Assembly (NCBI GenBank): GCA_964247055.1
Contig: OZ176056.1
Location: 6,324,001-6,388,000, forward strand
DNA from: Paragordius varius
Lineage: Eukaryota; Nematomorpha
Direction: 5' to 3'
Length of the DNA: 64,000 nt
In this document: piece by piece, positions 22,067 to 34,240 of the stretch
Position numbering within the stretch: the stretch's first letter is position 1
Layout: every line of letters begins with the position of its first letter
The notes under the pieces: generated by a model
What the model was told of the DNA's origin: nothing
Seen by the model: the letters and a program-made list of their open reading frames with translations, nothing else
The model's database searches: none
Made by a program: the position numbers and the translations under genes

Positions 22067-25000
22067 TCTGAATGAACTTGTTTACATAAATAATGTAAGT
22101 GCCATAAAATGCTGCTCCTTAAATGGCGAATTGTTCAAGGAAGAGACTGCTCATAAAGATGACAAATATAATATTATGAATTTGGTAAAGATAAAGTTAA
22201 TCCAATTAGGCATTAAAAATGACAAAAAATAGGTGTAATAATTTGATGCTGTACCAAGAACAAATGCAGAAAGAGTTACAAGAATTAACTGCTTCTTTAT
22301 TTGAGGTTAATATTTTTTACAAAATATAAGGAGGCAAATAAAATGGTTCAGGAAGCGAATCTCGAGAGGGTAAAAAGCGAAAAGCGTTATTTAGAAGCCA
22401 AAAATAAAGTATGTATATTAATTAAATGACTAACCTTATTTTTGATCTTCTACTTTTTTATATAGGTGGATATTCTTGAAGCTGAAGTTCAGGCCTTAAA
22501 ACTATTGGTTCTCCATACAACTCCTAGTAACTGGTCTAAGGTTAAGAAAGATCAGAAAACTAAATGTCAAAAAAATATAAGTGACAATACCCAATGTATA
22601 TCTTCGGCACCCAAAAATGCATTTAATAATCCTCGAACAAGCAATAATAATAATAATAATATCGAAATTTCAAACAAATATATTTGCAATTGCATGGAAA
22701 ATTCAAATTTTTTTCCTTCATTTGAATATATTGCAGATCCTAACATCACACCTAATGATAAAGTAATTAATATTTCATCATGCAACAAAATTACAAATGG
22801 ACATGATACTTTTGAGGCCAAACATAATAAAAATGCCAGGAATTCTCAAGCGACCATAAACCTTACTTATGATAGTTGTGGTAATAAGCATAAAAGATCA
22901 TTTAGCGTTTTTGATTTGAAAGAAAAGCTATTTGGTGATTCCGCCACCATTAAAACTGAAGGAAATAATATGTGCACTTTAACGAATCAAAAAGGTTTTT
23001 TTTTTTATAAAAAAAACTGTGTAAAAATATTAAATTCTGATACCCAATCTTATCCAATTTTACATAAATTATATTAATCGAATTCTTATAAGAGCCTTTA
23101 AAAAAATATTATAGATGATTCAATTACTCATCAAGTTTTAACCTTTGCCCTTAATTTTTTTTGCCCTTATTATACTACTTATTGGTCAAAAGATTTTAAA
23201 AATTATAAATGATATTTATAGGAATTCATGAGAAGTTTTCATATATTTTTTAGTTATTCCAGATAAAAACTATGGTTTAAATACGTAATTTTAAATTTAA
23301 ATATTATCTCACATTATATCATATTCATACAGGTAACAACATTAATAATGGGAATGATGAGGTTAAAAGCCTAAGTTTACCAATCAACATTCATGCAAAA
23401 AGTAATTTTTTGTAAATAACATTTATTTTTTCTTTTCTATTGTCAGTTTATCCGTATAATTTTTTTAACAAAATTTTTAATATTGTGATAACCGCCATAA
23501 ACTATGTAGGATGTAATTTTTTGTAGTATATGTCAATATATGCTTGAAATTTAATATTATCTACAAATTTATTGTATTTACAGTTGTATTACCTTATCAT
23601 TTCGCTTTGTTAATATGTGTTTTCACTAACCTAAATAATTATCAGTAAAATTGGCAATATATATGTTTGGCCATAAAGGCCAAAATCAACCTTATTTCCT
23701 TCCATTTTTTCATTTTGAATGGCCTCATTTAATTTGGCAGTAATTTAATTTCAATGAGATAAGACGTGTTATACGTATTTTTTACTGTAAAAATTAAGTC
23801 GAAAACATAAGGCGCAATATAAATTTATAATTTTGAACAAGTTTTAATTTATATAGAAATTGATTACGGATATCATTGTTTTAATAATGTTTTTTTCATA
23901 TTATACGAGTCAACACTTAGCTTAAAAATTTGATGTAAAATTTTTGATATATTGATTGTAAGAAAAAATTGTGTGTTTATTTTTTTTTGATAAAATGAAC
24001 CATTTTTAGATCCATTCATATGATATTCTTACGCTTCTTACCCCATATTTATTAATATATAGGTTATACAAAAAAATATAAACTTATATTTTAATCAAAA
24101 ATATTAATTTGACTGTATAAGATATATTTGGAAATTATGGATTTTAAATTTTTTATGGGTCGCGTTTGCCCACCTATGCTGCTTTTGAACAAGAAAGAAA
24201 AACAATTATTGCAATTTATATAAATGGTGATTTTCGTAGAGATTTTCATAAAGTTTGTAACGATGCAATTAATTAATAAGATTTTAAATTCACATTTTAT
24301 TCGTTTTTATAAGGAAAAGTATTTTTTGTTTTCAAAATAATGCCTTTTCATAATATAATATATTATTTAGATTGTCCATATTATGCACAGAAAACAGACA
24401 CCCATATACCGCTCTCCATTTATTCAAATCAACCCAAACATATGATTGAAGTAGGGAACATATTTCATTAGAAAGTTCAAGAAAGATTTATTAACAGTAT
24501 TTCATTCAAAAAAGTGTTGAAAACAAACTTAATTTTAATATATAATTAAAATGAATAATAAGTTTTTTAAAAAAAATTAAGGAAATTTTTTAATAATGTT
24601 TTTCTTTTATCACCAGATTTGAATACGCATTATATTTTTATCAATACAAACACTTTAATTAGAATAATTGTTATTCATTGAAAACATTGTCGAGAATGCC
24701 TTCTAATTACATATTCTATGAATTTGTACTTTTAATTTTAAATAATAATACCTAGTTGGTTTATAATTTGAACTAATGTCTAAGGTATTTTATATATATT
24801 TTTTTATATACAAAATTTTATTAGATTGATCCGGTGTACTTTAAAGAATTTTCGATTTGGCACACAACATGTCCCCGAACATTGCAATATTATAGAGATA
24901 ACCTTTCTGCATTCAATAGCCATCATATTAATTCTCCCACTGATGATAATCTTACTTTTCCAGGTTTTTTATTAAAAATATTTTTTGAATATTGTGGGTT

Positions 25001-27922
25001 GTTTTAAAACTTAAAAATTGATATACGAAACAAATATTACCACAGTTAAAGACTGTCGTTTTTATCCTATAAAAATAACTTTATTAATCCTTATACATTA
25101 TCCGTAACTTCTATGATTACAAGTTATGATATATAATATTGTTAGCGTAACTTATTTGCATTTTGCCTTATTTCAAAACGGTAATTTAGAAAAAAAATAA
25201 TCAAAATATAAGGTTTATATATATATATATATATATAGGAGTGTTTTATTTTCGTTTAATTTTTATTGTATTGTCAACACACATATATAAATAGATAATA
25301 ATTTCATTCAACGGCTATATGAACAAGACATTTTACCTACTTTGGAATTTTCAAATAATGCGGTAAATAGTTTATATTTTGGCATTTTAAAATTATGAAA
25401 AAATGTTAGTTTAACTCATAACTAAAATTTACAATTAAAATTATTTAAGAAACATATAATCTATATAACAAAAATATTGTTTTCATGAATGTTTAAATCA
25501 CCATTTACGCCTCAAATTCACACCTTAAACAATTCAAATTTATCCTAAAAATAAATTATCACTTTTCGGGCTAATATAACTTTATTTCAGGGCTTGGAAC
25601 CGGTTCAAAAAAAGTAAAACCGGAACCGCGTTGATTCTTTAAAAAATTAGCGGTTCTTAAACCGGTCTAAATGTATATAACCGGTTCCATTTTCGATTCC
25701 TGACTTTTAACTAAATGTTTTTCTAACAAAATTATCATAATAATAATAATAATACAACCAGAATATTAATTGTAAATCAAATAATTTGTTATATAAATTG
25801 CCAAATGTATAGTGAAAGAAAGATAATGTCGCATAATAAATGAAACAAAAATGTATAAGTACAAAGGTATATAGTTAAATTAAGTATGGCATCTAAAAAA
25901 ATCTTTGTTTAACTTTAAAAAATTATTGCACCAAGCCATTCGCTGGTAAATGCTTTTCAGGTCTGAAAATATAAAACTAAAGGTGAAAAACTGCTTTCAA
26001 CGGAGATCTATATATACGAACATATGTATTAAAAATAACCTTGAGTTATTATTTTTTAGAACACCCGAACCGCCCAAAATTCAGAGAGTATCGCTGATAT
26101 AATATTAGGCGCTTAGTTTTAAATTTAAAATTTTAAGTATGTAATATGTAGTGGTATAATCAAATTTAAATAATAAAATAAAATTTTTATAATTAAAATC
26201 ATATGGGAATCAGTAATTATGGGGGTGGTTCCCGGGAAATGGAACCGGTTCTTGTTAAATTCAGGAACCGAGTTCCGGTTCCATGCGGTTTTGGTTCCAA
26301 GCCCTGCTTTATTTCTTTATAACATAGTTTGTTATTTTTTCAATTATATATTAGTTTTAAACGAAATTTTCATTTTTAAAAATATCAAAAAATAGTAATA
26401 CTTTTTTTATTCAATTACTTATTCAAAGCGATAATTTATATTTAAAATATATATGTCTCTTTGTTGTTACGTTTCCTCTTTATTTAGTTAATATAACATT
26501 TTTTACTGTAATTTAAAATTTAGTTATTAAATGATATCTTGAATGCCCTACAAAACAACGATTTATCAATTGAATCTACACTTTGCTCAACCAATCTCAA
26601 TCAAAGCGATATGGATAATTCGCAATTTAGGTGTCCAAATTGTTTTATATTTTTAATTTTTTTTATTAACCATGTAATTTTTTTTAAAAAAAATAGGGTA
26701 TGCTATTTTTCTCAAATCAAACGGTTTTGCCCATATAAATTGAAATTATCCACATCATCCCATATAAACGACGAAACTATACCGCCGAATAGCTTCTATA
26801 ACAGAGATAACAATAATCTAAATATAGATGATGTATCTGATGACAAATATTTTTATATTGGCACTCAAATCCGAGATCGAGTATTTTTGCCATTTTCATT
26901 ATGAAATAAATGATATTAAGAGACTAAATATTATTCTACATAATTTTATTACAGTTAATTCCCACAAATATTTCTTTAATCAATTTTTTGGACTTGACTC
27001 ATGGCCCCCATATTAATTGTTTTACAAAATATAAAAAAATTTCGCGATATGTAATATTTTTTACAATACAACATTATATAATTCTATATCAGGAGTATCT
27101 AACATTCGGCCCAAAATACTTCTCCGGCTTAGATAAAAATTGCTAGAAAATTTAAGTAGAATGATTTGTTTGAACAAATTTTCCCTATTTTCAGCCATCA
27201 TGTAGCAAAAAATATTGAAATAAATAGTAGTTTTTACAAATTTATTTTTAAAATTTAATAAATTATTTGCCAATGCGGCCCACGAACCCATATACCCCTG
27301 GTCTATATTAATAATATTGGTTTAAAACATTTCATATTCTGAAATTTATTGATTTTGAACAATCAAATTATACCAATTTGTAGCGAAATTTTTATATTCT
27401 ATTCTAATCTAATATATATAGCTTGTATCAGTCGCTGATATGTTCACCTACTTGAATTATATACAACGTGGTTTGCTTGACAAAGTGGATTGTAAAATAT
27501 TTTTTTATTCATACAATAGTTTTCCTTATTAATTAAATTTTTAGTAGGATAACGTATGGATTTCAACGTTTAATATGCATGTAAAGTCCCTTAATCTTTA
27601 ATTTTTTAGGTTTTTTTTAAATTCAGAAAATTTTCAATCGAATTTTGTTTTAGGCTTATGATTTTTATTTTTGATTATAATCAACAGTTTTTCAATATTT
27701 TTGATTATAAACAGTTTTAACGGATTTCTTATTTATGCATTTTATAAAAATATCAACAAAATATAATTCAAGATTTAGTTAATTATTTATACAAATATGT
27801 GTTGCTTGCTTTATAAGTGTTGAGTTTTTTTGAAAATAATTTTACCTATTTTAGTGAAAGAATTATATGCCGAAATTATGGTGTTGCGTCAAAAAATGGC
27901 CCTGTCACGTTATGCTGTTTAA
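22067..27922 (+). CDS. RAB3IP: RAB3IP/Rabin8 homologue (Sec2-domain Rab exchange factor), 10 exons, N-terminus incomplete
   Basis: Exons: 22067-22184, 22210-22305, 22331-22408, 22466-23020, 24825-24963, 25295-25362, 26524-26630, 26697-26880, 26955-27018, 27855-27922. All phases agree, giving at least 491 residues. Rabin8/GRAB proteins activate Rab8-type GTPases in membrane traffic and ciliogenesis through the Sec2 coiled coil. That domain is seen as LQELTASLFE | EANKMVQEANLER | VDILEAEVQALKLLVL, nearly matching the vertebrate consensus. The C-terminal half follows family order: IDPVYFKEFSIWH, FIQRLYEQDILPTLEFS, LNALQNNDLSIES, KRFCPYKLKL, and the C-terminal ELYAEIMVLRQKMALSRYAV. The linker encoded by 22466-23020 is poorly conserved and Asn-rich; its donor (GTAAAA at 23,021) is chosen by phase. 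Two introns are only 25 nt. MITEs occupy introns at 25.5-26.3 and 27.1 kb. Upstream exons were not found. Confidence 0.88.
22185..22209 (+). other. 25-nt intron
   Basis: The sequence gtaaagataaagttaatcca followed by attag separates the reading frames ending IMNL and starting ALKMTKNR. Read through, the frame stops at a TAG just before the Sec2 coiled coil; removing the 25 nt restores an open, coiled-coil-like frame. Confidence 0.65.
22306..22330 (+). other. 25-nt intron inside the conserved Sec2 domain
   Basis: The 25 nt from GTTAATATT to TATAAG interrupt TASLFE|EANKMVQEAN, which is contiguous in the protein family (ASLFEEAHKMVREAN in vertebrates). Its length is not a multiple of three and its reading contains a stop, so removal is needed for the conserved protein. 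Confidence 0.8.
25503..25587. repeat. MITE left half, CCATTTAC family, interrupted by a hAT MITE
   Basis: ccatttacgcctcaaattca and following sequence match the left arm of the family. The interior continues after the insertion at 26,307 (ctttataacatagtttgtta is the family's central phrase), but the right terminus is not recognisable. Confidence 0.5.
25588..26306. mobile_element. Non-autonomous hAT element with ACCGGTTCC arms
   Basis: The termini are cagggcttggaaccggttc and ggttttggttccaagccctg, flanked by a perfect 8-bp duplication CTTTATTT (25,580-25,587 and 26,307-26,314). The arms carry many ACCGGTTCC/GGAACCGG repeats. It is 719 bp with no ORF, lies in an intron of the RAB3IP homologue, and is inserted into an older CCATTTAC-family MITE. 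A second, inverted copy is at 29,588-30,625. Confidence 0.88.
27090..27300. mobile_element. Short hAT-type MITE
   Basis: The ends are caggagtatctaacattcgg and, reverse-complemented, caggggtatatgggttcgtg. The flanks ttctatat and gtctatat agree at 7 of 8 positions, as expected for a hAT target duplication. At 211 bp it has no coding capacity. It sits in the last intron of the RAB3IP homologue. Confidence 0.7.
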
Positions 27923-27956
27923 TGAAAAAAATCTACTTATTAAAAAATGATATATA

Positions 27957-28304
27957 CCATTAACAGTTCAAATTCCTTGAACAATTTAAATTCACCGTCG
28001 AACAATTACCCTTGAACAATTCAAAATCACCCTAATATGTGTTTTCGAACTAATATAACTCATTATTATTAATACGAAATATATCTTTATGGCATAGTTT
28101 ATTATTTTTTCAGTATTATTTTAATTTGAAACAAAATTTATATTATTATATAAATATATAATAATATATGTAATTTTTGTACTTAAAAAACATATATTTT
28201 ATTTGAGGGTGAATTTGAATTGTATAAGGGTGAATTTGAATTTCGATGGTGAATTCGAATTGTTCAAGGGTAATTGTTCAAGGGTGAATTTGAATTGTAA
28301 ATGG
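27957..28304. repeat. MITE, CCATTTAC family, with iterated ends
   Basis: The left arm has the direct repeats 'cttgaacaattcaaa' several times and the right arm the inverse 'ttgttcaagggtgaatttga' at least four times, ending gaatttgaattgtaaatgg; the flanks are tata. This copy shows best that the inverted repeats are built of an iterated unit of about 18-21 nt. Confidence 0.75.
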
Positions 28305-29314
28305 TATATATTTATTTCATTATGGCCGATCACATGCAACATTATATTTATTTATACATATAAAATATTTATATATTTATGCAATCATGAAATTATTTAT
28401 ATTATTGTTTTTATTGACTAAAAATCACAATTATACTAAATTTATAAATAAATACATAAACTAGCGATTATTTCAATAATGGACTGACACTAATTAAAAA
28501 TGAATGTTTTGAATGTAAATAAAAAAGAATTAATTTAAAATTTGAGTTAATATTTAATCAATATACATTTTTTTGAATCTTTTCGTGAAATATTTATTAA
28601 CTAAATCACAATTATGCTGAATTTAATAGATTACAAACTAGCAAATATTATTATATATGGAGGATTATTTAAAAAATAAACTCAGTTAAAAAATAAATAA
28701 TTTGGATAAAAATAATGGTTACTCGATTCTTAAAAGAATTTTTTGTAACAATTTTGATAATATTTATTAATTTGTATAAATATCATTTTTTTCTTCGCAT
28801 ATTAATTTTGGATTAATTTGTTACAGTTTATTGCAAATTTTAAGGGAAAAATTGGTGCGGTTCCATGTTTTTTCATGGAAGTGGTGCCGTTTATTTATTA
28901 CATTATGATAACTGTTTAAACATATAAACAGTCAAATATTATTTTTTGCTCCAATGATTTGATAATTCCAAACTTAAAATGAAAAATATAAAAATTAAAT
29001 GGCGATGGTATGAAAATAAAGGCACATGTTTTGAAACTGTGTTAAAACTCAAAAATGGTTCAAATGCAATGTTTCTGCATTCAACAAAATAAGTTCCAGC
29101 CTCTAGCCCTGGATTTCAGATTCCATTTTAATCGATTTGGGTTAATTGATAACATAATATTTAGAAACTACAAACATTAATGTTTTTTCATCGGTTTTCC
29201 TTTTCTTGAGAGGTTTATTCACAAATGAAATATGCATGAATCCATACTGTTTGGATAAAATTTATTTTACTTAATTATGTATACCACACATTTTAATTAT
29301 CATAATAACAATTA
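28305..29314. other. AT-rich DNA, nothing recognised
   Basis: No exon, repeat or regulatory signal could be supported in this kilobase. Confidence 0.4.
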
Positions 29315-29587
29315 CAGTAAAAACTGAAATTATACGGGCAAAACATTAAAATATAAAGACAAAATTTTTTTTCAAAAGACAACCATACTTTTTTAGGCTT
29401 CATCTTTTTATATATAACTCATTGTTTCCGATTGTATATTATAGAATTAAATATCAATATTGGTGACACAATAAATTATATTTCAAAATTGTAATTATAT
29501 AATTTATATGAGAAATTTTAGGGTTTAAAAAAGTTTGGTGGTCTTTTAGAAAAAAATATTTGTCTTTATAATTTATGTTTTGTCCGT

Positions 29588-30625
29588 ATGCTTGGAACCG
29601 GAACCGGTTCTATCCATAAATTTTTAGAAACCAACCCGGTTCCGGTTCCACCCCCTTAATTAGTGGAGTGGTTCCCATATGATTGTTCTTATACAGTATA
29701 AATTAAAATTATACTGACAAAAAATATAAAACAAATATTTTTTCAAAAAGATATTGATTTTTTTAAAATATAACTCATTGTTTTTATCTACAAAGTATAA
29801 TACAGAAATGTAAATTTGTAATACAATCAATTATATATTTACAATATTAATTAAAAGTTTATATACGATAAATTAAGGTTTAAAAAAGTATGGTGGTTTT
29901 TTGAAAAAATTGTCTTTAAATTTATATGTTTTGTCCGTATAATATCAATTATTACTGTAAAAATTTTATTCTATTATTTAAATTTGATTGTACAACTACA
30001 TATTACATACTTCAAATTTTAAATTTGAAACTAAGCGCCTAATATTATATTAGCAATACTTACTGAAGGTTCTTCTATAAAAAGAAATAGTTATAAGTCG
30101 AGAGTATTTATATACATATGTTCGTATATATAGGTCTCCGTTGAAAAGAGTTTTTCGCCCTTAATTTTCTATTTTTAGACCTGAGAAGCAGTATGACCAG
30201 CGATTTTTATGGTGCAATAATTTTTTAAAGTGAAATAAATATTTTTTTAGATGCCATACTTAATTTAGCACTCATTATATACCTTTGTACTTATACATTT
30301 TCCTATAATATTTTTATAATTTGTTTAATTTATTATGCTACACTATATTTCCTTCACTATACATTTGGCAATTTAAAATAAATTGTTTGTATATAATTGT
30401 GTATCTGGGTTTTACTATTATAATAATAATTTTGTAAATTATTTAATCAAAAGTTAGAAACCGAAAATGAAACCGGTTCTCAATGTAAAAAACCGGTTCG
30501 GGCGGTTCCTGAATTTTTGGAACCGGAACCGCGCTGGTTCCTTCTAGATTTAGCGGTTCATTTTTAAATTCTTGAGAACCAATACGGTTCCGGTTTCACT
30601 TTTTTTAAACCGGTTCCAAGCACTG
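29588..30625. mobile_element. Non-autonomous hAT element, ACCGGTTCC type, inverted copy of 25,588-26,306
   Basis: The arms gcttggaaccggaaccggtt and aaaccggttccaagcactg and the interior ('gaaactaagcgcctaatattata', 'agaccta..tatatgttcg') match the reverse complement of the element at 25.6-26.3 kb. It is larger because a 263-bp MITE (29,694-29,956) has inserted into it. The left terminus is degraded, so the exact start is uncertain by a few bases. Confidence 0.75.
29694..29956. repeat. MITE of the CAGTAAAAATT family, inserted at TA in the hAT element
   Basis: The ends are cagtataaattaaaattata and the reverse type tccgtataatatcaattatt then actg, flanked by ta on both sides. The homologous position in the 25.6-26.3-kb element (reverse complement) reads through without the insertion, which defines the TA target. 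Confidence 0.75.
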
Positions 30626-30800
30626 GTTTTTACTGTATTTTAAAATTTCATTTTATTTATTAAAACAAAGAATAATAATAATCCATGGGAATAAACACAA
30701 TAACTATGAATGGTTATAGCTGAAAATTTGACCATACCATGTAACTCATATACTTTAGCACGTTATTAAGATTACGTAATTAAATTTATATATTTTTTAT

Positions 30801-31306
30801 TTATATACAAAAACATTTTATTAAGCCTTTTGTGCAGGGTTTATTTACGATGGCATCTAGCCTTTGATAACTTATCATTTGCTTTCGTTCAAAACTGTAT
30901 GTTGACTGTACCGTTCCTAAATTAACAGATCCAGTGCCCTGAGATTGGATTGAAAAGATCACAATCATATCTTTTATAAAGGTAAGTTCTTTTTTCTCTG
31001 TCTGAGAGAGTTGGGACTTTATTAAGACTTCATGAATGTGATGTGATTTAAGTTTTTCTGTAATACAGTGGCTCTGATTTGAGTGGTGTGGTTCGGTGTA
31101 ATGGCTTAAAGTGTATAAAGTAGAATTTATCACGGTAAAAATCATATTTTTGACGTAGTCTTTAGCCAGGGTGTTTTGAAAATGATTTAGGCTGCTGTTA
31201 CCTGAGTCTGAATAAATTTGTAACCATTCTTTGGAACAATAATAATTGGGTATTTTTAATTCATCACACGTTCTGGCTTCAATTTTATGTTCCATCAAAC
31301 TTAATT
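30801..31306 (-). CDS. DUF229 gene, last coding exon
   Basis: The exon begins after the acceptor TTTTTTAG at 31,307 with two bases completing a GAA codon and runs to the stop at 30,801-30,803. It encodes the C-terminal region of DUF229 proteins: ELSLMEHKIEARTCDELKIP and NYYCSKEW (the family has an equivalent RTCxxxxIPxxxC motif after the phosphatase-like domain), then a region of about 140 residues ending KPCTKGLIKCFCI. Phase fits exon 34,046-34,240, which ends in phase 1. Joined to the intact first exon (50,706-51,999) the model gives 664 residues. Confidence 0.8.
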
Positions 31307-31454
31307 CTAAAAAATTAAACAGTTCTTATATAAAAAATATGGTGTAAATCCCACGAATATATTTTAAACTAGAAAATTATTCGTCTGATTCCATGTCAAC
31401 TTCCGGTAACCGGGTTTCAGTGTGGTTCCCGTTTGAAGTCCTGATATATGATAT

Positions 31455-32303
31455 AAAATTTGAAAATACGGACAAAACGTAAAAATATGATATTTTTTTG
31501 ACCGCTCGACTTTTTTAAATATTTAAAAAAGTAACTTATTGTTTTGAATTAAAACGTATAAAATAGAGATGTGCATTGGTAAAACAATCAATCATGTATT
31601 TTACAATATTAACATTCGATTCAAATTGGGGTATCTAAATACCCCAGACTAAATTTGATTCCGGATTTTTAAAAAACTACTGAAGGAAACGGTCCCAATT
31701 TAAATTTATGCTTCTATCCTTATAAAAATTATATAAATATGCCAAAATATCTAAATAAAATTTTGTTTTGAAAAAAAAGTTCCATGTCAAACTACTTGGC
31801 CGCCATTTTTATTTTACAAAATTTTTACAAAATATCGTCTTCGTTCAATTTTAAGGGTAGAATTAAAGCTAATTTTTTGTTTAAATTACATCTAACATTG
31901 ATAGAAATAAAAAAACGGTTTATTTTGCATTATTTTTTATTTTACCATTGCACACATGCCACGTTGACTAAATTTTAACCTTTCGGTTTTAGCTTAAAAT
32001 AAGTAATATCACGTATTTTTGAATAATATTTTTTATATATTTCGGTTTATAAATGTTATATGCGTGCAAAATTATCCATAGTTTCGATTCTTCCATATTT
32101 TTTGAAGAATTTTATTTTAAACAGGCTTGGGGTATTTAACTACCCCAATTTGAATCGAAGGACTAAAATGAATGTATTGTATCCAAGTGTTAAGTGATAA
32201 TTTATAGAAAAAAAATTGAGCTACAACAAAGTATGCTTGAATATTAAAAAAACATTTTTACCTTTATATATTTACGTTTTGTCCGTATAATTTTAATTTT
32301 TAC
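31455..32303. repeat. MITE of the TACGGACAAAA family, interrupted by another MITE
   Basis: The left arm contains aaaatacggacaaaacgtaa and the right arm ttacgttttgtccgtataat. The interior is broken by the 542-bp element at 31,617-32,158. It lies in the DUF229 gene's last intron. Confidence 0.6.
31617..32158. repeat. MITE with perfect 17-bp terminal inverted repeat
   Basis: The ends are CGATTCAAATTGGGGTA and TACCCCAATTTGAATCG. The interior is non-coding and collinear with the degenerate copy at 7,415-7,899. Superfamily not determined. Confidence 0.75.
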
Positions 32304-33110
32304 TCTATATTGGCCTGGTATGATAAAATTGTTTATTAACATTAAAATAAGTCATTTATTTGTCAAAAGAAACTTAAATTTTTTTATAAAATGTGGCACC
32401 TGCGATTTATATGCGAGTCCCGAAAAATCTCAGTGTACTGATTCAGATTATAATTATAGTACCTGCATATGTATGAATTATGCATTATTTATTAAAACAA
32501 AAAAAAAATTTTTCGGCCTGTGAATTTTTCTGTTAAGTATCAGGGCTCTGACCCTGATCATTTATTATAATTTGATATATTATAATATGTGACACTTCTT
32601 GAGATGTTATATTACAAAAGATAAAGACTTTTCAATTGTTAATAAAAACAAATTATGTTTTGACACATTTATTACACTAGTCGACAAATTTGGACATTTT
32701 TGAGCACCACCACTCAAACTTTTAAATTATGACTAATTTCAGTGTTTTAAAACAGAAGGTTAAAAAATTTTTGATCCCGCCAATCAGAATTTTGAAATAT
32801 TATAGGTTTTTCAATTTTTCAAAAACAAGAGAATATCGAGAGAAAATTAAATATAACTTTATAATAAAATGTTATTTATATTATAAATTTAATATCATTT
32901 GATAAAGCGTTTTTCACTCTATCTTTTGAATATAAATATGTCATTTAAATATCAGAGAGAAAAAAATAGTACGGACTTAAACGTCAAAATTTAGTCTTTT
33001 TCTTTCAAGTGAATTTTTAATACGTATAAAAAATTTTTAAAAAAATACTAAAAAAGGCATTCTATGGTTTAAACCTTCGGCTTTTAGATAGGCTATATTT
33101 TTTTTGTTAG

Positions 33111-33819
33111 TTTTCGTCCTTTCGAGTACTTATTAGGCTTTTTTTCTTGAGTTGGTTCTTACAAAAAATCCTTTATTTATACCTAGTGGATATACTTTAT
33201 TTTTTGAAATTATTGGTTGTTTTGTATTTTTAATTTCAGATGGATGTTGTCACTTTTAGTAGAATTTACTATTATGGGATTGGACCATTTGTATTTACCT
33301 AATCTTTTTATTCAGTTTAATTGTAGAATTTATCTAACTTTATTCTGTGAATTGGTTAATTTGACATGTCAATTTGCCTGGATTTTGCTTGCAAGTCTCT
33401 CTTATCGGGCTTTACGATTACTTATTGTTATCTTTGCCATATCTGGCATAATTGGATCGCTTGGGGGATATGCAGAGCTTGTGCAGCAGCCCGGATCTAT
33501 TACGCTATACATATGCCCATTTTAGATTTTTAATACTTTGGCTCTTAGCTTGTTTAGTATCTTAATTAAGCCTAGAATTTTGTTATTCATGCATGGAATA
33601 TTACTTGTATCGACTTGTTCGTTTGAATATTTTAACCTATATACACCAGGAATGATTGCTATTTTTGAATTAAATACAAATTTAAAAATTAAATTTCGGA
33701 AAAATCCTATTGGTGGCCTCAATTTTCTTTTTTGTTTTGGCCTTTCCATGCCATTAGGTATCAGAAAATCCAAAAATAATGGGGTGGTGCAAAACCTTGT
33801 TGAGCAGTGTTATACATAA
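33111..33819 (+). CDS. Candidate membrane-protein coding fragments, possibly broken
   Basis: This stretch is less AT-rich than its surroundings and T-rich on the plus strand. It has several open stretches of hydrophobic sequence: SFRVLIRLFFLSWFLQKIL (33,114 on), MDVVTFSRIYYYGIGPF (after an acceptor TTTAATTTCAG at 33,240), LTLFCELVNLTCQFAWILLA then SLSYRALRLLIVIFAISGII to a stop at 33,523-33,525, and NPIGGLNFLFCFGLSMPLG before the stop at 33,819. A 25-nt GT-AG segment (gtatttacct to ttcag) would join the second and third in phase. The family is not recognised. Alternatives are a decayed gene or a nuclear copy of mitochondrial DNA. It lies within a DUF229 intron on the opposite strand. Confidence 0.25.
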
Positions 33820-34045
33820 TTTAATTTATGTAACATATTGGTGCGCTATTTCAAATTTGTATGGAATTTACTAGAGGATTTGTCTCAGAACAAAAAGCAC
33901 TCTGAAAAAATAAAATTAAGGTTTTTTAAATAAAATTATACTCTATTGATATAAATTGTCTGAAATAGAGTTTGACAATTAAATATATTTCTACATTTGC
34001 TATTATTTAAGATAAAAATATTATATTCACAAATACGGGCTTAAC

Positions 34046-34240
34046 CTCGCTTTGATGGGTTTTGGGTTCCATTCCACTTTGTACCCAAGCGTAAAATAGT
34101 TTTTAACGTTGCATGTACATCCATTAATGTTATAAAAGCGTTTTGATTCTCTTTTAAATTGGCAAAATATTGAGGATGCCCCAAGGAGAAATTTGGCGGT
34201 GGTGAAATCACAAGGAAAGGATTATTGTCTTTAAGAAAAC
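34046..34240 (-). CDS. DUF229 gene, middle coding exon
   Basis: It is bounded by acceptor TTATCCAG and donor AGCGAG|GTTAAG. It starts with two bases (GT) that complete a glycine codon with the phase-1 end of either first exon, and ends in phase 1. The peptide includes FLKDNNPFLVISPPPNFSL, YFANLKENQNAFITLMDVHA and TLKTIL, matching the DUF229 segment that follows the DHGxRFG motif (family pattern: PFLSI.LP..F, then L..N...LT...D.H.TL..IL). Only one copy exists in the window, so both first exons would have to use it. Confidence 0.85.

Larger units (their letters stand above)
29315..30640. repeat. MITE of the CAGTAAAAATT family, split by a hAT element
   Basis: The left end cagtaaaaactgaaattata then cgggcaaaac is intact. 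Before the right terminus the sequence gtccgtat is interrupted by the ACCGGTTCC-type hAT element; the outer remainder of the right end, tttttactgta, appears at about 30,627-30,637. This makes it the oldest layer of a three-level nest. Confidence 0.55.

Noticed and set aside
27019-27146. Read-through extension of the RAB3IP exon at 26,955 to a stop at 27,146
   Set aside because: The extension reads into a hAT-type MITE, whereas splicing at 27,019 to 27,855 gives the conserved C-terminus in phase.
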